Positions 15,116 through 21,091 of a stretch of 21,350 bases of DNA are shown here, in pieces; within the stretch, counting starts at the first letter, position 1; each line of letters begins with the position of its first letter. Below the pieces are notes generated by a model. It had not been told where the DNA came from and did no database searches. It worked only from the letters and a program-made list of their open reading frames with translations. Position numbers and translations under genes: made by a program. Source of the stretch: VAZQ01 sp036502925 (GTDB lineage Bacteria; Pseudomonadota; Alphaproteobacteria; Rhizobiales; Xanthobacteraceae); assembly GCA_036502925.1 (NCBI GenBank), contig DASXXS010000003.1, positions 1-21,350 of the forward strand, written 5' to 3'.

Positions 15116-16069
15116 ATGAAGCTCTCGCCCAGCACGTCCGGGACATTCGCGATCGCGCCGACGCCGTTCCACGAGGATGGCCGCATCGACGTGGTCTCAA
15201 TCGACCGGATGACGGACTTCTACTTCGAGGTCGGCTGCGCCGGCATCACGGTGCTCGGCATCATGGGGGAGGCGCCCAAGCTCGACGCCCAGGAGGCGCT
15301 CGACGTTGCCTGCCGCATGATCAAGCGCGCCGCCGGCGCCCCCATCATCGTCGGCGTTTCGGCGCCCGGCTTTGCCGCCATGCGCTCGCTCGCGCGCGGC
15401 GTCATGGAGGCGGGTGCGGCCGGCGTGATGATCGCGCCGGTGCCCGCGCTGCGAACCGACGATCAGATCGTGGGATATTTCCGCCAGGCGGTGGAAGCAA
15501 TCGGCGCCGACGTCCCGTGGGTCCTGCAGGACTATCCGCTGACCCTGACCGTGCAGATGACGCCGGGGGTCATACGGCGGATCATTCAAGACAATCCGTC
15601 CTGCCAGATGCTCAAGCACGAGGACTGGCCGGGGCTCGAGAAGATCACGGCGTTGCGCGGCTTCCAAAAGGACGGCTCGATGCGGCCGGTCTCGATCCTG
15701 ACCGGTAACGGCGGACTTTTCCTCGATTTCGAGATGGAGCGCGGGGCGGACGGAGCGATGACGGGCTACGCGTTCCCGGACATGCTGGTCGATGTGGTGC
15801 GGCTGTCGAAGGAGGGCCGTCGCGACGCCGCGCACGATCTGTTCGACGCGCACCTGCCGCTCCTGCGTTACGAGCAGCAACAAGGCGTCGGCCTGGCGGT
15901 GCGCAAATACGTGCTGATGCGGCGCGGCGCCATTGCCTGCGATGCGCAGCGCAAGCCCGGCTCGAGCCTGAGCAGCACGGCCAAGACCGAGGTCGACTAT
16001 CTGCTGGCGCGGCTCGCCCGCGTCGACAAACGCGCGGAGCTCAAGCCGAGGCTGGCGCAGGCGTCCTGA
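15116..16069 (+). CDS. Dihydrodipicolinate synthase-family (DapA-like) aldolase/lyase
   Basis: TIM-barrel class I aldolase-type enzyme of 317 aa. A lysine Schiff base with a 2-oxo acid is expected: Lys167 in M-L-K-H-E-D, with the partner Tyr140 in Q-D-Y-P-L, spaced as Tyr133/Lys161 in E. coli DapA. The N-terminal I-A-P-T-P-F-H-E-D-G-R-I-D is typical. The G-T-T-G-E motif of true dihydrodipicolinate synthase is G-I-M-G-E at 48-52, so the catalytic Thr is lost. Lysine biosynthesis is therefore unlikely, and a catabolic sugar-acid or other oxo-acid aldolase or dehydratase is more probable. AGGAG 6 nt before the ATG supports the start. It stands alone on the plus strand between the tRNA remnant and a palindromic repeat, convergent with the monooxygenase gene. 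Confidence 0.87.
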   Translation: MKLSPSTSGTFAIAPTPFHEDGRIDVVSIDRMTDFYFEVGCAGITVLGIMGEAPKLDAQEALDVACRMIKRAAGAPIIVGVSAPGFAAMRSLARGVMEAGAAGVMIAPVPALRTDDQIVGYFRQAVEAIGADVPWVLQDYPLTLTVQMTPGVIRRIIQDNPSCQMLKHEDWPGLEKITALRGFQKDGSMRPVSILTGNGGLFLDFEMERGADGAMTGYAFPDMLVDVVRLSKEGRRDAAHDLFDAHLPLLRYEQQQGVGLAVRKYVLMRRGAIACDAQRKPGSSLSSTAKTEVDYLLARLARVDKRAELKPRLAQAS

Positions 16070-16095
16070 AATCCCGCCAGGGCCGCAACCTCTGA

Positions 16096-16186
16096 GTCAT
16101 GGCCGGGCTTGTCCCGGCCACCCACGCCTTCCTTCCTTGCCACGCCGAAGCAAGACGTGGGTGCCCGGCACAAGGCCGGGCATGAC
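16096..16186. repeat. Large imperfect palindrome between convergent genes
   Basis: Arms 16096-16126 and 16156-16186 (31 nt each) match as inverted repeats at 27 positions. The 29-nt middle contains a nested CTTGC/GCAAG hairpin (16136-16140, 16150-16154). It resembles the GTCATGGCCGGG...CTTGTCCCGG palindromes that I recall as common between genes of Bradyrhizobium relatives. It lies between two convergent stop codons and could terminate both transcripts. It shares CTTGTCCCGGCC with the repeat at 18050-18128. Confidence 0.8.
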
Positions 16187-16199
16187 GCCCGTGGCGACT

Positions 16200-17387
16200 T
16201 CAGATCTCGCCGTACAGCCAGGCCACTCCGTCATAGGACTGCTCGGCGCTGCGGCCGCCGAGCATCTGGTCGCGCAGCTCGGCGGTGGGGCCGCGGGCGT
16301 GATAGAAATCGCCATAGACGCGCGCCATGATCTGCACCCGCGCGGTGCGAAGGTAGCGCTGCTGCACATAAGCCTTGAACGCGGCCGGCAGATCGTGCGG
16401 CTGCTCGGCCACCTTCTCGGCAAGCCAGACCGCGTCTTCAGTGGCCATGCAGGCGCCTTGCGCGAGATATTGCAGCATCGGGTGGGCGGCATCGCCCAGG
16501 AGCGTGACCCGGCCCTTGCTCCAGTCCTTGACCGGCTCGCGGTCGCACAGGACCCACATGCGCCAGGTCTCGATGCGCTCGAGCATGCGCAGGACCTCCG
16601 GCCGCTGGCCCTTGAAATGCGCCCACAGATCGCCGGCGTCGGCCTCCGCGTTCCAGCCCTCGACATAGCGGTCGGAGTGGAAGACGGCGACCAGGTTGTA
16701 GAGCTCGCCCCGCCGCAGCGGATAATGCACGAGATGGGTGCGCGGGCCGGCCCATAGAATGACGTCCGGCTGCCAGAGATCGCCCGGCACCTCGGCGCGC
16801 TTGAGCACGGCGCGATAGGCGATGTGACCCGACACGCGCGGCTTGCCGTCGGCGACGATCTGCTCGCGGATCTTCGACCACACCCCGTCGCAGCCGATCA
16901 GCGCGCGTCCCCGTATCTGCTCGCCGGTCTGCAGCGTCACGGTGACGCCGTCACCATCCTGCGCGAAGGCATCGACGTGCCGCTGCGTCTCCAGCGTCAC
17001 CAGATTGTTGCCCTGGCAGGCCTTGAGGAACACGGCATGAATATCGGTGCGATGAGTGACCGCATAAGGCTGCTGGAAACGGTCGATGAAGCGCTGATCG
17101 AGGGGGATGCGTGTCACCTGCCGGCCGGTCAGCGCGCAGCGCATTTCCAGGGCGCCCGGCCGCCAGACATCCGCCAGCAACGCCTGCTTGAGGCCGATCT
17201 TTTCGACCGCCCGGAAAATATTGGGTCCGAGCTGGATGCCGGCGCCGAGCTCCTTGAATTCCGGCGCCTGCTCGAGCACCCGCACCGGGAATCCCTTGCA
17301 GGCGAGCGCATAGGCCGCCGCGAGGCCGCCGATGCCGCCGCCGGCGATCAGGATCGGCTGGTGCTCTTGTCCGTTCGTCTTGGCCAT
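16200..17387 (-). CDS. FAD-dependent monooxygenase, 3-hydroxybenzoate 6-monooxygenase-like
   Basis: Class A aromatic hydroxylase of 395 aa. The closest family by motif is 3-hydroxybenzoate 6-hydroxylase, which makes gentisate using NADH and oxygen. Visible motifs: G-G-G-I-G-G at 16-21 with V-R-V-L-E-Q ending the FAD-binding unit, G-A-G-I-Q-L-G-P-N, the D-G motif I-G-C-D-G-V-W-S-K-I-R and the G-D motif L-L-G-D-A-A-H-P-M-L-Q-Y-L-A-Q-G-A. The phrase H-L-V-H-Y-P-L-R-R-G is also typical. The start at 17387 places the FAD motif normally and has AGGGGC upstream; a further in-frame ATG at 17435 adds an unlikely extension. No gentisate dioxygenase or ring-cleavage gene lies beside it, so another phenolic acid substrate remains possible. 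Confidence 0.82.
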   Translation of the reverse strand: MAKTNGQEHQPILIAGGGIGGLAAAYALACKGFPVRVLEQAPEFKELGAGIQLGPNIFRAVEKIGLKQALLADVWRPGALEMRCALTGRQVTRIPLDQRFIDRFQQPYAVTHRTDIHAVFLKACQGNNLVTLETQRHVDAFAQDGDGVTVTLQTGEQIRGRALIGCDGVWSKIREQIVADGKPRVSGHIAYRAVLKRAEVPGDLWQPDVILWAGPRTHLVHYPLRRGELYNLVAVFHSDRYVEGWNAEADAGDLWAHFKGQRPEVLRMLERIETWRMWVLCDREPVKDWSKGRVTLLGDAAHPMLQYLAQGACMATEDAVWLAEKVAEQPHDLPAAFKAYVQQRYLRTARVQIMARVYGDFYHARGPTAELRDQMLGGRSAEQSYDGVAWLYGEI

Positions 17388-17465
17388 CGCTGCCCCTGCC
17401 GCGCCCTGCCGGTGGACGCAGCTCCTGGCGCGCAAAACTCTACGCTCCGCCAGAGGATCGGGGCA

Positions 17466-17504
17466 GCATACCGCATACCCCGAACCTCAGGCGCTGTTTC
17501 AGCG
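17466..17504 (-). promoter_or_regulatory. Tandem GCATACC repeat and small hairpin upstream of the monooxygenase
   Basis: Two adjacent copies of GCATACC (17466-17479) lie about 80 bp upstream of the monooxygenase start, followed by a CGCTG-TTT-CAGCG hairpin (17492-17504) just past the CHRD stop codon. The first may be a regulator half-site pair and the second an end-of-transcript hairpin, although it lacks a T-run. Both are weak. Confidence 0.25.
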
Positions 17505-17519
17505 GATCAATTCACCGCG

Positions 17520-17957
17520 TCACTTCGTAACTTGGCCGCGAATTTCGCCGCCTTTATGCGCGTCGGTGTGGATGTTGACGTACCATTTGCCGGCCATCAG
17601 GTCGGCGGCCTGAGCGTCGGTCAGATCAGCCGAGCCTTGAAGCGGGCTGGTGTTCGGCGTGATCGGCACCGCCACGCTGGCGTTCTTGCCGGGGTCGGCC
17701 GGACCATGGAAATGACCGGCCGTGGCGGGGCCCGAAAGCCCGGAATAGGTGCCCTGCCAGGTCAGCTTCTTGCTGGCGGTGTCGAAGGTGACCGTGACCG
17801 TGCCGGTCGCCGGGCTGTCGTTGGGCGGCACTTCAGCCGAGGCCGCCAGGTTCGCCTTCATCGTAACCGTTTCGGCGAGGACCGGGGAAGTTGCCGCCAA
17901 GCCGGCAGCCAGCGTCAATCCGGCGATGCTTGCAACCAGAGCAGTCTTCTGAGCCAT
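17520..17957 (-). CDS. Secreted CHRD-domain protein
   Basis: 145-aa exported protein with a clear Sec signal (M-A-Q-K-T, hydrophobic core, S-P-V-L-A cleavage after residue 28). The mature part is one CHRD domain, named after chordin: L-A-A-S-A-E-V-P-P-N-D-S-P-A-T-G-T near its start, the hallmark G-H-F-H-G-P-A-D-P-G in the middle, and W-Y-V-N-I-H-T-D-A-H-K-G-G-E-I-R-G-Q-V at its end. Bacterial members are small periplasmic or extracellular proteins with unclear biochemical role. An AGGGAGGA ribosome binding site and a TATAAT box lie directly upstream, so it is likely a monocistronic, well-expressed gene. Confidence 0.92.
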   Translation of the reverse strand: MAQKTALVASIAGLTLAAGLAATSPVLAETVTMKANLAASAEVPPNDSPATGTVTVTFDTASKKLTWQGTYSGLSGPATAGHFHGPADPGKNASVAVPITPNTSPLQGSADLTDAQAADLMAGKWYVNIHTDAHKGGEIRGQVTK

Positions 17958-17989
17958 GTTTTCCTCCCTGGGGGGTTGGTCGCGGTCGC

Positions 17990-18018
17990 ATTATAGCGCG
18001 TCCGAGATGCACTTCATC
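17990..18018 (-). promoter_or_regulatory. Candidate sigma-70-type promoter of the CHRD gene
   Basis: On the minus strand a perfect TATAAT (17995-17990) lies 32 bp upstream of the CHRD start. A weak -35 candidate, GATGAA (18018-18013), is 17 bp further up. The start site would fall near 17984, giving a leader of about 27 nt with the strong Shine-Dalgarno. Confidence 0.5.
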
Positions 18019-18049
18019 CCCCCTTGAGCGGCGGGCATGGAAGCCCGTC

Positions 18050-18128
18050 TTACTTGTCCCGGCCTTGAGCCGGGACCGTTCCAGGCTCAGTGTTTGGAAC
18101 GGTCCCGGCTCAAGGCCGGGACAAGTAA
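18050..18128. repeat. Perfect 34-bp-arm inverted repeat with nested hairpins
   Basis: Arms 18050-18083 and 18095-18128 are exact reverse complements, with an 11-nt loop (18084-18094). Each arm also contains its own CCCGGC-cttga-GCCGGG dyad, so the element can fold as one long hairpin or as two smaller ones. It lies downstream of the 97-aa gene and upstream of the CHRD promoter. It shares the core CTTGTCCCGGCC with the palindrome at 16096-16186, pointing to one family of interspersed repeats. Confidence 0.88.
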
Positions 18129-18138
18129 AGGGGGAGGG

Positions 18139-18432
18139 TCAGAAATCCATGTCGAGCTCGAACTCGGGCAGCAGCTCATATTCCCGTTGCAGCTTTGCGA
18201 CCGTCGCCGTGCATAGGCTTTGACACGGCGCCGGCACCGTGCCGCCGCGCGCGTTGATGTGGGCCACGGCCCAGTTCGTTCCGGCCTGATCGGATGTCTC
18301 GCGCACCGTTACCGCGGCGATGCCGGCGCAGACGGCGTGCCGCTGCATTTCCAGCAAGATCAGCCGTTCGAGCTCGGGTGCGGTTTTCAGCCGTTTTGCC
18401 ATCGCGCCCTTCGGCATGGTAGCCCAACCCAT
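18139..18432 (-). CDS. Conserved-looking unknown 97-aa protein
   Basis: Small basic-to-acidic protein without signal peptide or membrane segment. An N-terminal helix (L-E-R-L-I-L-L-E-M-Q-R) precedes an alpha/beta part with V-T-V-R-E-T, N-W-A-V-A-H-I-N-A-R-G-G, three Cys and an acidic end (E-F-E-L-D-M-D-F). I do not recognise a named family. The ATG at 18432 has GGTGGA about 6 nt upstream; starts at 18417 and 18402 are alternatives, the last giving M-A-K-R-L-K. It is divergent from the MAPEG gene, with only 67 nt between starts, and ends just before the perfect inverted repeat. Confidence 0.65.
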   Translation of the reverse strand: MGWATMPKGAMAKRLKTAPELERLILLEMQRHAVCAGIAAVTVRETSDQAGTNWAVAHINARGGTVPAPCQSLCTATVAKLQREYELLPEFELDMDF

Positions 18433-18499
18433 TCCGATTCCACCGAACCTGCCTTAGACCTGACTCAGGTCCCCGATGTCCACCCTGGGAAGGATGCTC

Positions 18500-18892
18500 A
18501 TGCCCAATTTCACCGCCATCGTCACGCTTCTCGCCGTGTTCCTTTATTTCTGGCTCGGCTTTCGGGTCGGCCAGGCACGGGTGAAATTCGGCATCAAGGC
18601 ACCCGCGACGACCGGCAACGCGGACTTCGAGCGCGTCTTCCGGGTCCACATGAACATGCTGGAATGGATGCCCGTCTTCCTGCCGGCGATGTGGCTGGCG
18701 GCGATCTATGTGAGCGATATCGGCGCGGCTCTGCTCGGCGTTGTTTGGATCGCGGGCCGGGTGGTCTACATGCGCGGCTACACGGAGGCGGCCGCGAAAC
18801 GCCACCGCGGCTTCTTCGTGCAGGCGATCGCGACCGGACTGCTTTGGCTTGCCGCACTGATCGGCGTGGTCGCTTCGATGCTGCACCCCTAG
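18500..18892 (+). CDS. MAPEG-family integral membrane protein
   Basis: Membrane-associated eicosanoid/glutathione metabolism-type protein of 130 aa with four hydrophobic segments (about 4-24, 54-72, 75-93, 108-126). The family signature is F-E-R-V-F-R-V-H-M-N-M-L-E-W at 43-56, with the Arg, Asn and Glu that line the glutathione site in microsomal glutathione transferases. The start at 18500 is preferred because GGGAAGGA ends 5 nt before it; an ATG at 18476 would add eight residues. Bacterial members likely conjugate glutathione to hydrophobic toxicants or peroxides, but function is rarely shown. The gene stands alone and is followed at once by a palindromic repeat. Confidence 0.88.
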   Translation: MPNFTAIVTLLAVFLYFWLGFRVGQARVKFGIKAPATTGNADFERVFRVHMNMLEWMPVFLPAMWLAAIYVSDIGAALLGVVWIAGRVVYMRGYTEAAAKRHRGFFVQAIATGLLWLAALIGVVASMLHP

Positions 18893-19012
18893 AGCATTTT
18901 CAGGAAAGGCCTGCCCTCGCCACCGGGTCCGGCCGAAGGCCGGCCCGATGATAAACTCCGGCGGGGGTGGAAACCGGTTTTCCGTCCGAAAATGCGACAA
19001 CGCGAAAATGCT
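18893..19012. repeat. Palindrome-ended interspersed repeat with an apparent internal insertion
   Basis: Ends are perfect 9-bp inverted repeats: AGCATTTTC (18893-18901) and GAAAATGCT (19004-19012). Inside are AAACCGGTTT (18971-18980) and a second GAAAATGC (18988-18995). The pattern of ...GGAAA...GTGGAAACCGGTTTTCC... matches a repeat I know as frequent in rhizobial genomes. Between AGGAAA (near 18907) and GTGGAAACC (from 18967) about 55 extra bases with a GGCCGAAGGCC hairpin appear to interrupt it. It starts at the MAPEG stop codon and may act as its transcript end. Confidence 0.6.
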
Positions 19013-19051
19013 GGAGCGGTTGCTGCTTCCGGCTATGTGAAGCCGCTCCAG
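19011..19051. repeat. Inverted repeat CTGGAGCGG / CCGCTCCAG
   Basis: Perfect 9-bp arms (19011-19019, 19043-19051) with a 23-nt loop that contains an alternative GCTTC/GAAGC pairing. It overlaps the end of the interspersed repeat at 18893-19012, so the two may belong to one composite element. The remaining sequence up to the next gene start (19188) shows only shadow reading frames. Confidence 0.5.
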
Positions 19052-19187
19052 ACCGCGTTGCGTCCAGCCACTCAGAACGGATCGGCAACGAAGCCGCTGC
19101 TGCAGGAGGCCGCGGTTGTTTTTGCCTTGAACCTGGGCGATCCATCCGGTAGCACCATCCGCGGGGGTACTCTCACGGGGTCCAATC

Positions 19188-19445
19188 ATGCACAGATTTG
19201 CCATCGCTTCGCTGACCGCCGGCGCTTTCGTCCTCGCCACCACTTTCGCGAATCCATCCGTTGCCGCCACCCACCGAAAGCACGTGGAGAAGGATCACGT
19301 CGAGGTCGCCCGTGATCGCGTAGCGCAACAGCGATACTACGGGGCACCGGCCGCCTACTATGGGCTTCCCGCCAACTACTATCCGGCCCCGCCGTTTCCG
19401 TTCTTTCTGTTGCCGGGTCCGTGGTGGCTGCCGGGCCATCCGTAG
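19188..19445 (+). CDS. Small secreted Tyr/Pro-rich protein
   Basis: 85-aa protein with a Sec signal (M-H-R-F, hydrophobic stretch to about residue 24, then S-V-A-A-T). The mature part has a charged segment (H-R-K-H-V-E-K-D-H-V-E-V-A-R-D) followed by a tail rich in Tyr, Pro, Phe and Trp (A-A-Y-Y-G-L-P-A-N-Y-Y-P-A-P-P). Such tails occur in many small rhizobial periplasmic proteins of unknown role. The Shine-Dalgarno is weak (GGGG 8 nt upstream). A strong hairpin 28 nt downstream likely ends its transcript. No named family is recognised. Confidence 0.65.
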   Translation: MHRFAIASLTAGAFVLATTFANPSVAATHRKHVEKDHVEVARDRVAQQRYYGAPAAYYGLPANYYPAPPFPFFLLPGPWWLPGHP

Positions 19446-19472
19446 CTCCGGCCGCCCGACACTCTCGAACTT

Positions 19473-19500
19473 GAAATCGGCCGCGCGCTCGGCCGATTTC
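19473..19500 (+). terminator. Terminator-like hairpin after the 85-aa gene
   Basis: GAAATCGGCCG (19473-19483) and CGGCCGATTTC (19490-19500) form a perfect 11-bp GC-rich stem with a 6-nt loop. The AAAT/ATTT base gives a short T-run at the end of the stem, as in intrinsic terminators that can work in both directions. It lies 28 nt after the stop and 20 nt before the next start. Confidence 0.6.
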
Positions 19501-19519
19501 CCGTAAAGGAGAGGAGACA

Positions 19520-19684
19520 ATGGATTTCAATTCGCTGCTTGGATATTTGACGAGCCTTGCTTTGCTCTATGCCTGGACGCTGTTCGCGGCAGGGCTGTTT
19601 GCATTGGGCGAGAAGTTTTGCCGTAGCCTCTTCGGACCACGACAGCCGGCCCCGAGCAGCGCGCCGGATCCGGCCAAGGGCTGA
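19520..19684 (+). CDS. 54-aa predicted single-pass membrane protein
   Basis: A short frame with an excellent ribosome binding site (AAAGGAGAGGAG, ending 4 nt before the ATG). The product starts M-D-F-N-S-L-L-G-Y-L and has one hydrophobic segment (about 5-32). A short basic stretch with a Cys follows (E-K-F-C-R-S-L-F), then a Pro/Ala/Ser tail ending A-K-G. The strong Shine-Dalgarno and membrane profile argue that it is real although too short for many gene callers. By charge the tail would face the cytoplasm. No family is recognised. A terminator-like hairpin separates it from the gene before, so it probably has its own transcript or is expressed by read-through. Confidence 0.6.
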   Translation: MDFNSLLGYLTSLALLYAWTLFAAGLFALGEKFCRSLFGPRQPAPSSAPDPAKG

Positions 19685-19791
19685 CCCCGAGGATAGGCGA
19701 AGCGACGTATTTCGACCGCCGTGGCTGTGACGGAAAAGCCACAGGCGATCCCCTGCGCGCGCTCTTTTGTGAAAATCAAGTGACGAATCAG

Positions 19792-19820
19792 TTGACGCTG
19801 CCTTATCCAGAGGCTGTGAA
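19792..19820 (+). promoter_or_regulatory. Weak candidate promoter for the 121-aa secreted protein
   Basis: TTGACG (19792-19797) is followed after 17 bp by TGTGAA (19815-19820), about 59 bp before the next start. The -35 is good, but the -10 matches only half of TATAAT, so this is tentative. Confidence 0.22.
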
Positions 19821-19878
19821 CCGGATCCGCTCGCGTAGCGGTGCAGTAATGAGCGGTTCCTCTCAACGGAGGACCGTC

Positions 19879-20244
19879 ATGAAGGGACGCATTGCGTTAC
19901 TCATGTTCGCACTCTGCGCCCCCGCCACGGCGCGAGACAACGGACAATGGGGCAATTCTCCCACCCATATCCGTCAATGGTTCCAAAGCCTCATGCAGCC
20001 CGACAACCCGGCCGTATCGTGCTGCGGCGAGGCTGACGCGTTCGAGGCCGACACCTTCGAGGTTGCCGGCGATCACTATGTCGCCATCATCACCGACGGC
20101 AAGGGCGTGCTGGCGAATGGAACGCGAATTGCCGTGCCCAATTCCAAGATGAAATGGGACCAGGGCAACCCGACCGGTCACGGAATCGTCTTCATCGGCG
20201 CCTCCGGCGTGCTGTACTGCTACGTCGCCCCCGGAGGGGCGTGA
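19879..20244 (+). CDS. Secreted unknown protein with C-C-G-E-A-D motif
   Basis: 121-aa exported protein. The start at 19879 is chosen because CGGAGGA ends 5 nt before it and a signal peptide then follows at once (M-K-G-R-I, hydrophobic core, A-T-A cleavage near residue 17); the frame is open further upstream without such support. The mature protein has H-I-R-Q-W-F-Q-S-L, then S-C-C-G-E-A-D-A, a beta-rich part (H-Y-V-A-I-I-T-D) and G-N-P-T-G-H-G-I-V-F-I with one later Cys. I believe similar proteins are common in Bradyrhizobium-type genomes as unnamed secreted proteins; this is from memory. Paired Cys suggest a disulfide or metal site. Confidence 0.75.
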   Translation: MKGRIALLMFALCAPATARDNGQWGNSPTHIRQWFQSLMQPDNPAVSCCGEADAFEADTFEVAGDHYVAIITDGKGVLANGTRIAVPNSKMKWDQGNPTGHGIVFIGASGVLYCYVAPGGA

Positions 20245-20265
20245 CGGCAGCACTCATCCGCCTGC

Positions 20266-20312
20266 CCGGGGTCCGCTTGCGACCCGCCATGCGCATCGCT
20301 TGCAGACCCCGG
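20266..20312. repeat. Inverted repeat between convergent genes
   Basis: CCGGGGTC (20266-20273) and GACCCCGG (20305-20312) are perfect 8-bp arms around a 31-nt loop, located between the stops of the 121-aa gene and the Gly-rich gene. It may help terminate both transcripts. The long loop makes it a weak call. Confidence 0.35.
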
Positions 20313-20337
20313 CAGTCGTTCGATGCCGAAGCGCCGG

Positions 20338-20919
20338 CTAATCGCAGACCCATACGCGCAGCCAACGCCAGCCGCTACGGGTGGGCACTTCCTCCCATCG
20401 ATAGCATCCGTCATCGTAGTCAGAGGCGTAATAGTCATAGCCTGGATAGACGCCGAAGGCGAAGTCGCGGTCGCGGAAGCGACGATGACGGTCACGGTCA
20501 TGGTCACGGTCGAACCGGCCCATGCGCGACTCGCCGCCGAAGGTCGCAGTACCCCCGCTGACCGTGCCGCCGCTGCGGCTGGTAAACGTGCCGCTGGTGC
20601 CGCCCCGCATCTCGCCGCTACCCCTGAACGCGCCTGCATTACCTCCGTTGAATGTTGTCCCGGCGCTACCTCTGAACGCCCCTGCATTGCCGCCGCCGGA
20701 CAGCCCCGCGCTGCCGCCCGTTGATACCCTTCCGCCGCCGCCACCGGACATCCCACCGCCGCCGCCACCGGACATCCCACCGCCGCCGCCCGCGGACGGG
20801 CCTGGGCCGCCGCCCCCGCGCGCGCCGCCGCCCCTGTCCGCACCCGCGCTCACCGCCGAGGTAACGGCGGCCAAGCCAATGAGGAGGGCTGCACCGGTTG
20901 CTAACAAAACGCTCTTCAT
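20338..20919 (-). CDS. Secreted Gly-rich protein with aromatic/acidic C-terminal domain
   Basis: 193-aa exported protein. The start at 20919 is chosen because GGGAGA lies 6 nt upstream; the ATG at 20925 directly abuts it. A signal peptide (M-K-S-V-L-L, ending near S-A-V-S-A at 20-25) leads into about 100 residues dominated by Gly: R-G-G-G-A-R-G-G-G-G, two G-G-G-G-G-M-S-G units and two N-A-G-A-F-R-G-S units. A charged stretch (D-R-D-H-D-R-D-R-H-R-R-F-R-D) then precedes a conserved-looking end with G-Y-D-Y-Y-A-S-D-Y-D-D-G-C-Y and W-R-W-L-R-V-W-V-C. The two C-terminal Cys may form a disulfide. Gly-rich exported proteins of this kind are unnamed in rhizobia; a surface or envelope role is inferred. 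Confidence 0.72.
   Translation of the reverse strand: MKSVLLATGAALLIGLAAVTSAVSAGADRGGGARGGGGPGPSAGGGGGMSGGGGGGMSGGGGGRVSTGGSAGLSGGGNAGAFRGSAGTTFNGGNAGAFRGSGEMRGGTSGTFTSRSGGTVSGGTATFGGESRMGRFDRDHDRDRHRRFRDRDFAFGVYPGYDYYASDYDDGCYRWEEVPTRSGWRWLRVWVCD
20741..20788. repeat. Two exact tandem 24-bp copies inside the Gly-rich gene
   Basis: The 24-bp unit CCACCGGACATCCCACCG plus CCGCCG occurs at 20741-20764 and 20765-20788 without change, encoding the repeated G-G-G-G-G-M-S-G segment on the minus strand. Identical DNA copies suggest recent duplication by slippage, so copy number may vary between strains. Confidence 0.8.
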
Positions 20920-21091
20920 TGCCATTCTCCCTGGATGTGACGCTCGACTCGTGCATGAGAAAACGCCGAAAGGGCAAAAATGTTCAAATGCGGATGGGGT
21001 TGCCCGGGCAGCGCGGGTCGCGGGAGCACCGAGGAGCGCCCCTCCTTCAGCACCTCCCAGGGGTCGTGAGGCCAAGGGCGGTGATCCCGCT

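Noticed and set aside
14882..15172. Minus-strand open frame with R-P-R-G-F-E-P-L-T-L-P-S-E-G
   Set aside because: This is the well-known false peptide obtained by translating the antisense strand of tRNA sequence; it supports the tRNA remnant, not a protein.
16824..17996. 390-codon plus-strand frame antisense to the monooxygenase and CHRD genes
   Set aside because: Both genes underneath have complete family motifs; this frame shows none.
20741..20788. Tandem repeat considered as CRISPR or regulatory array
   Set aside because: Only two direct copies with no spacers, encoding Gly-rich protein repeats in frame.
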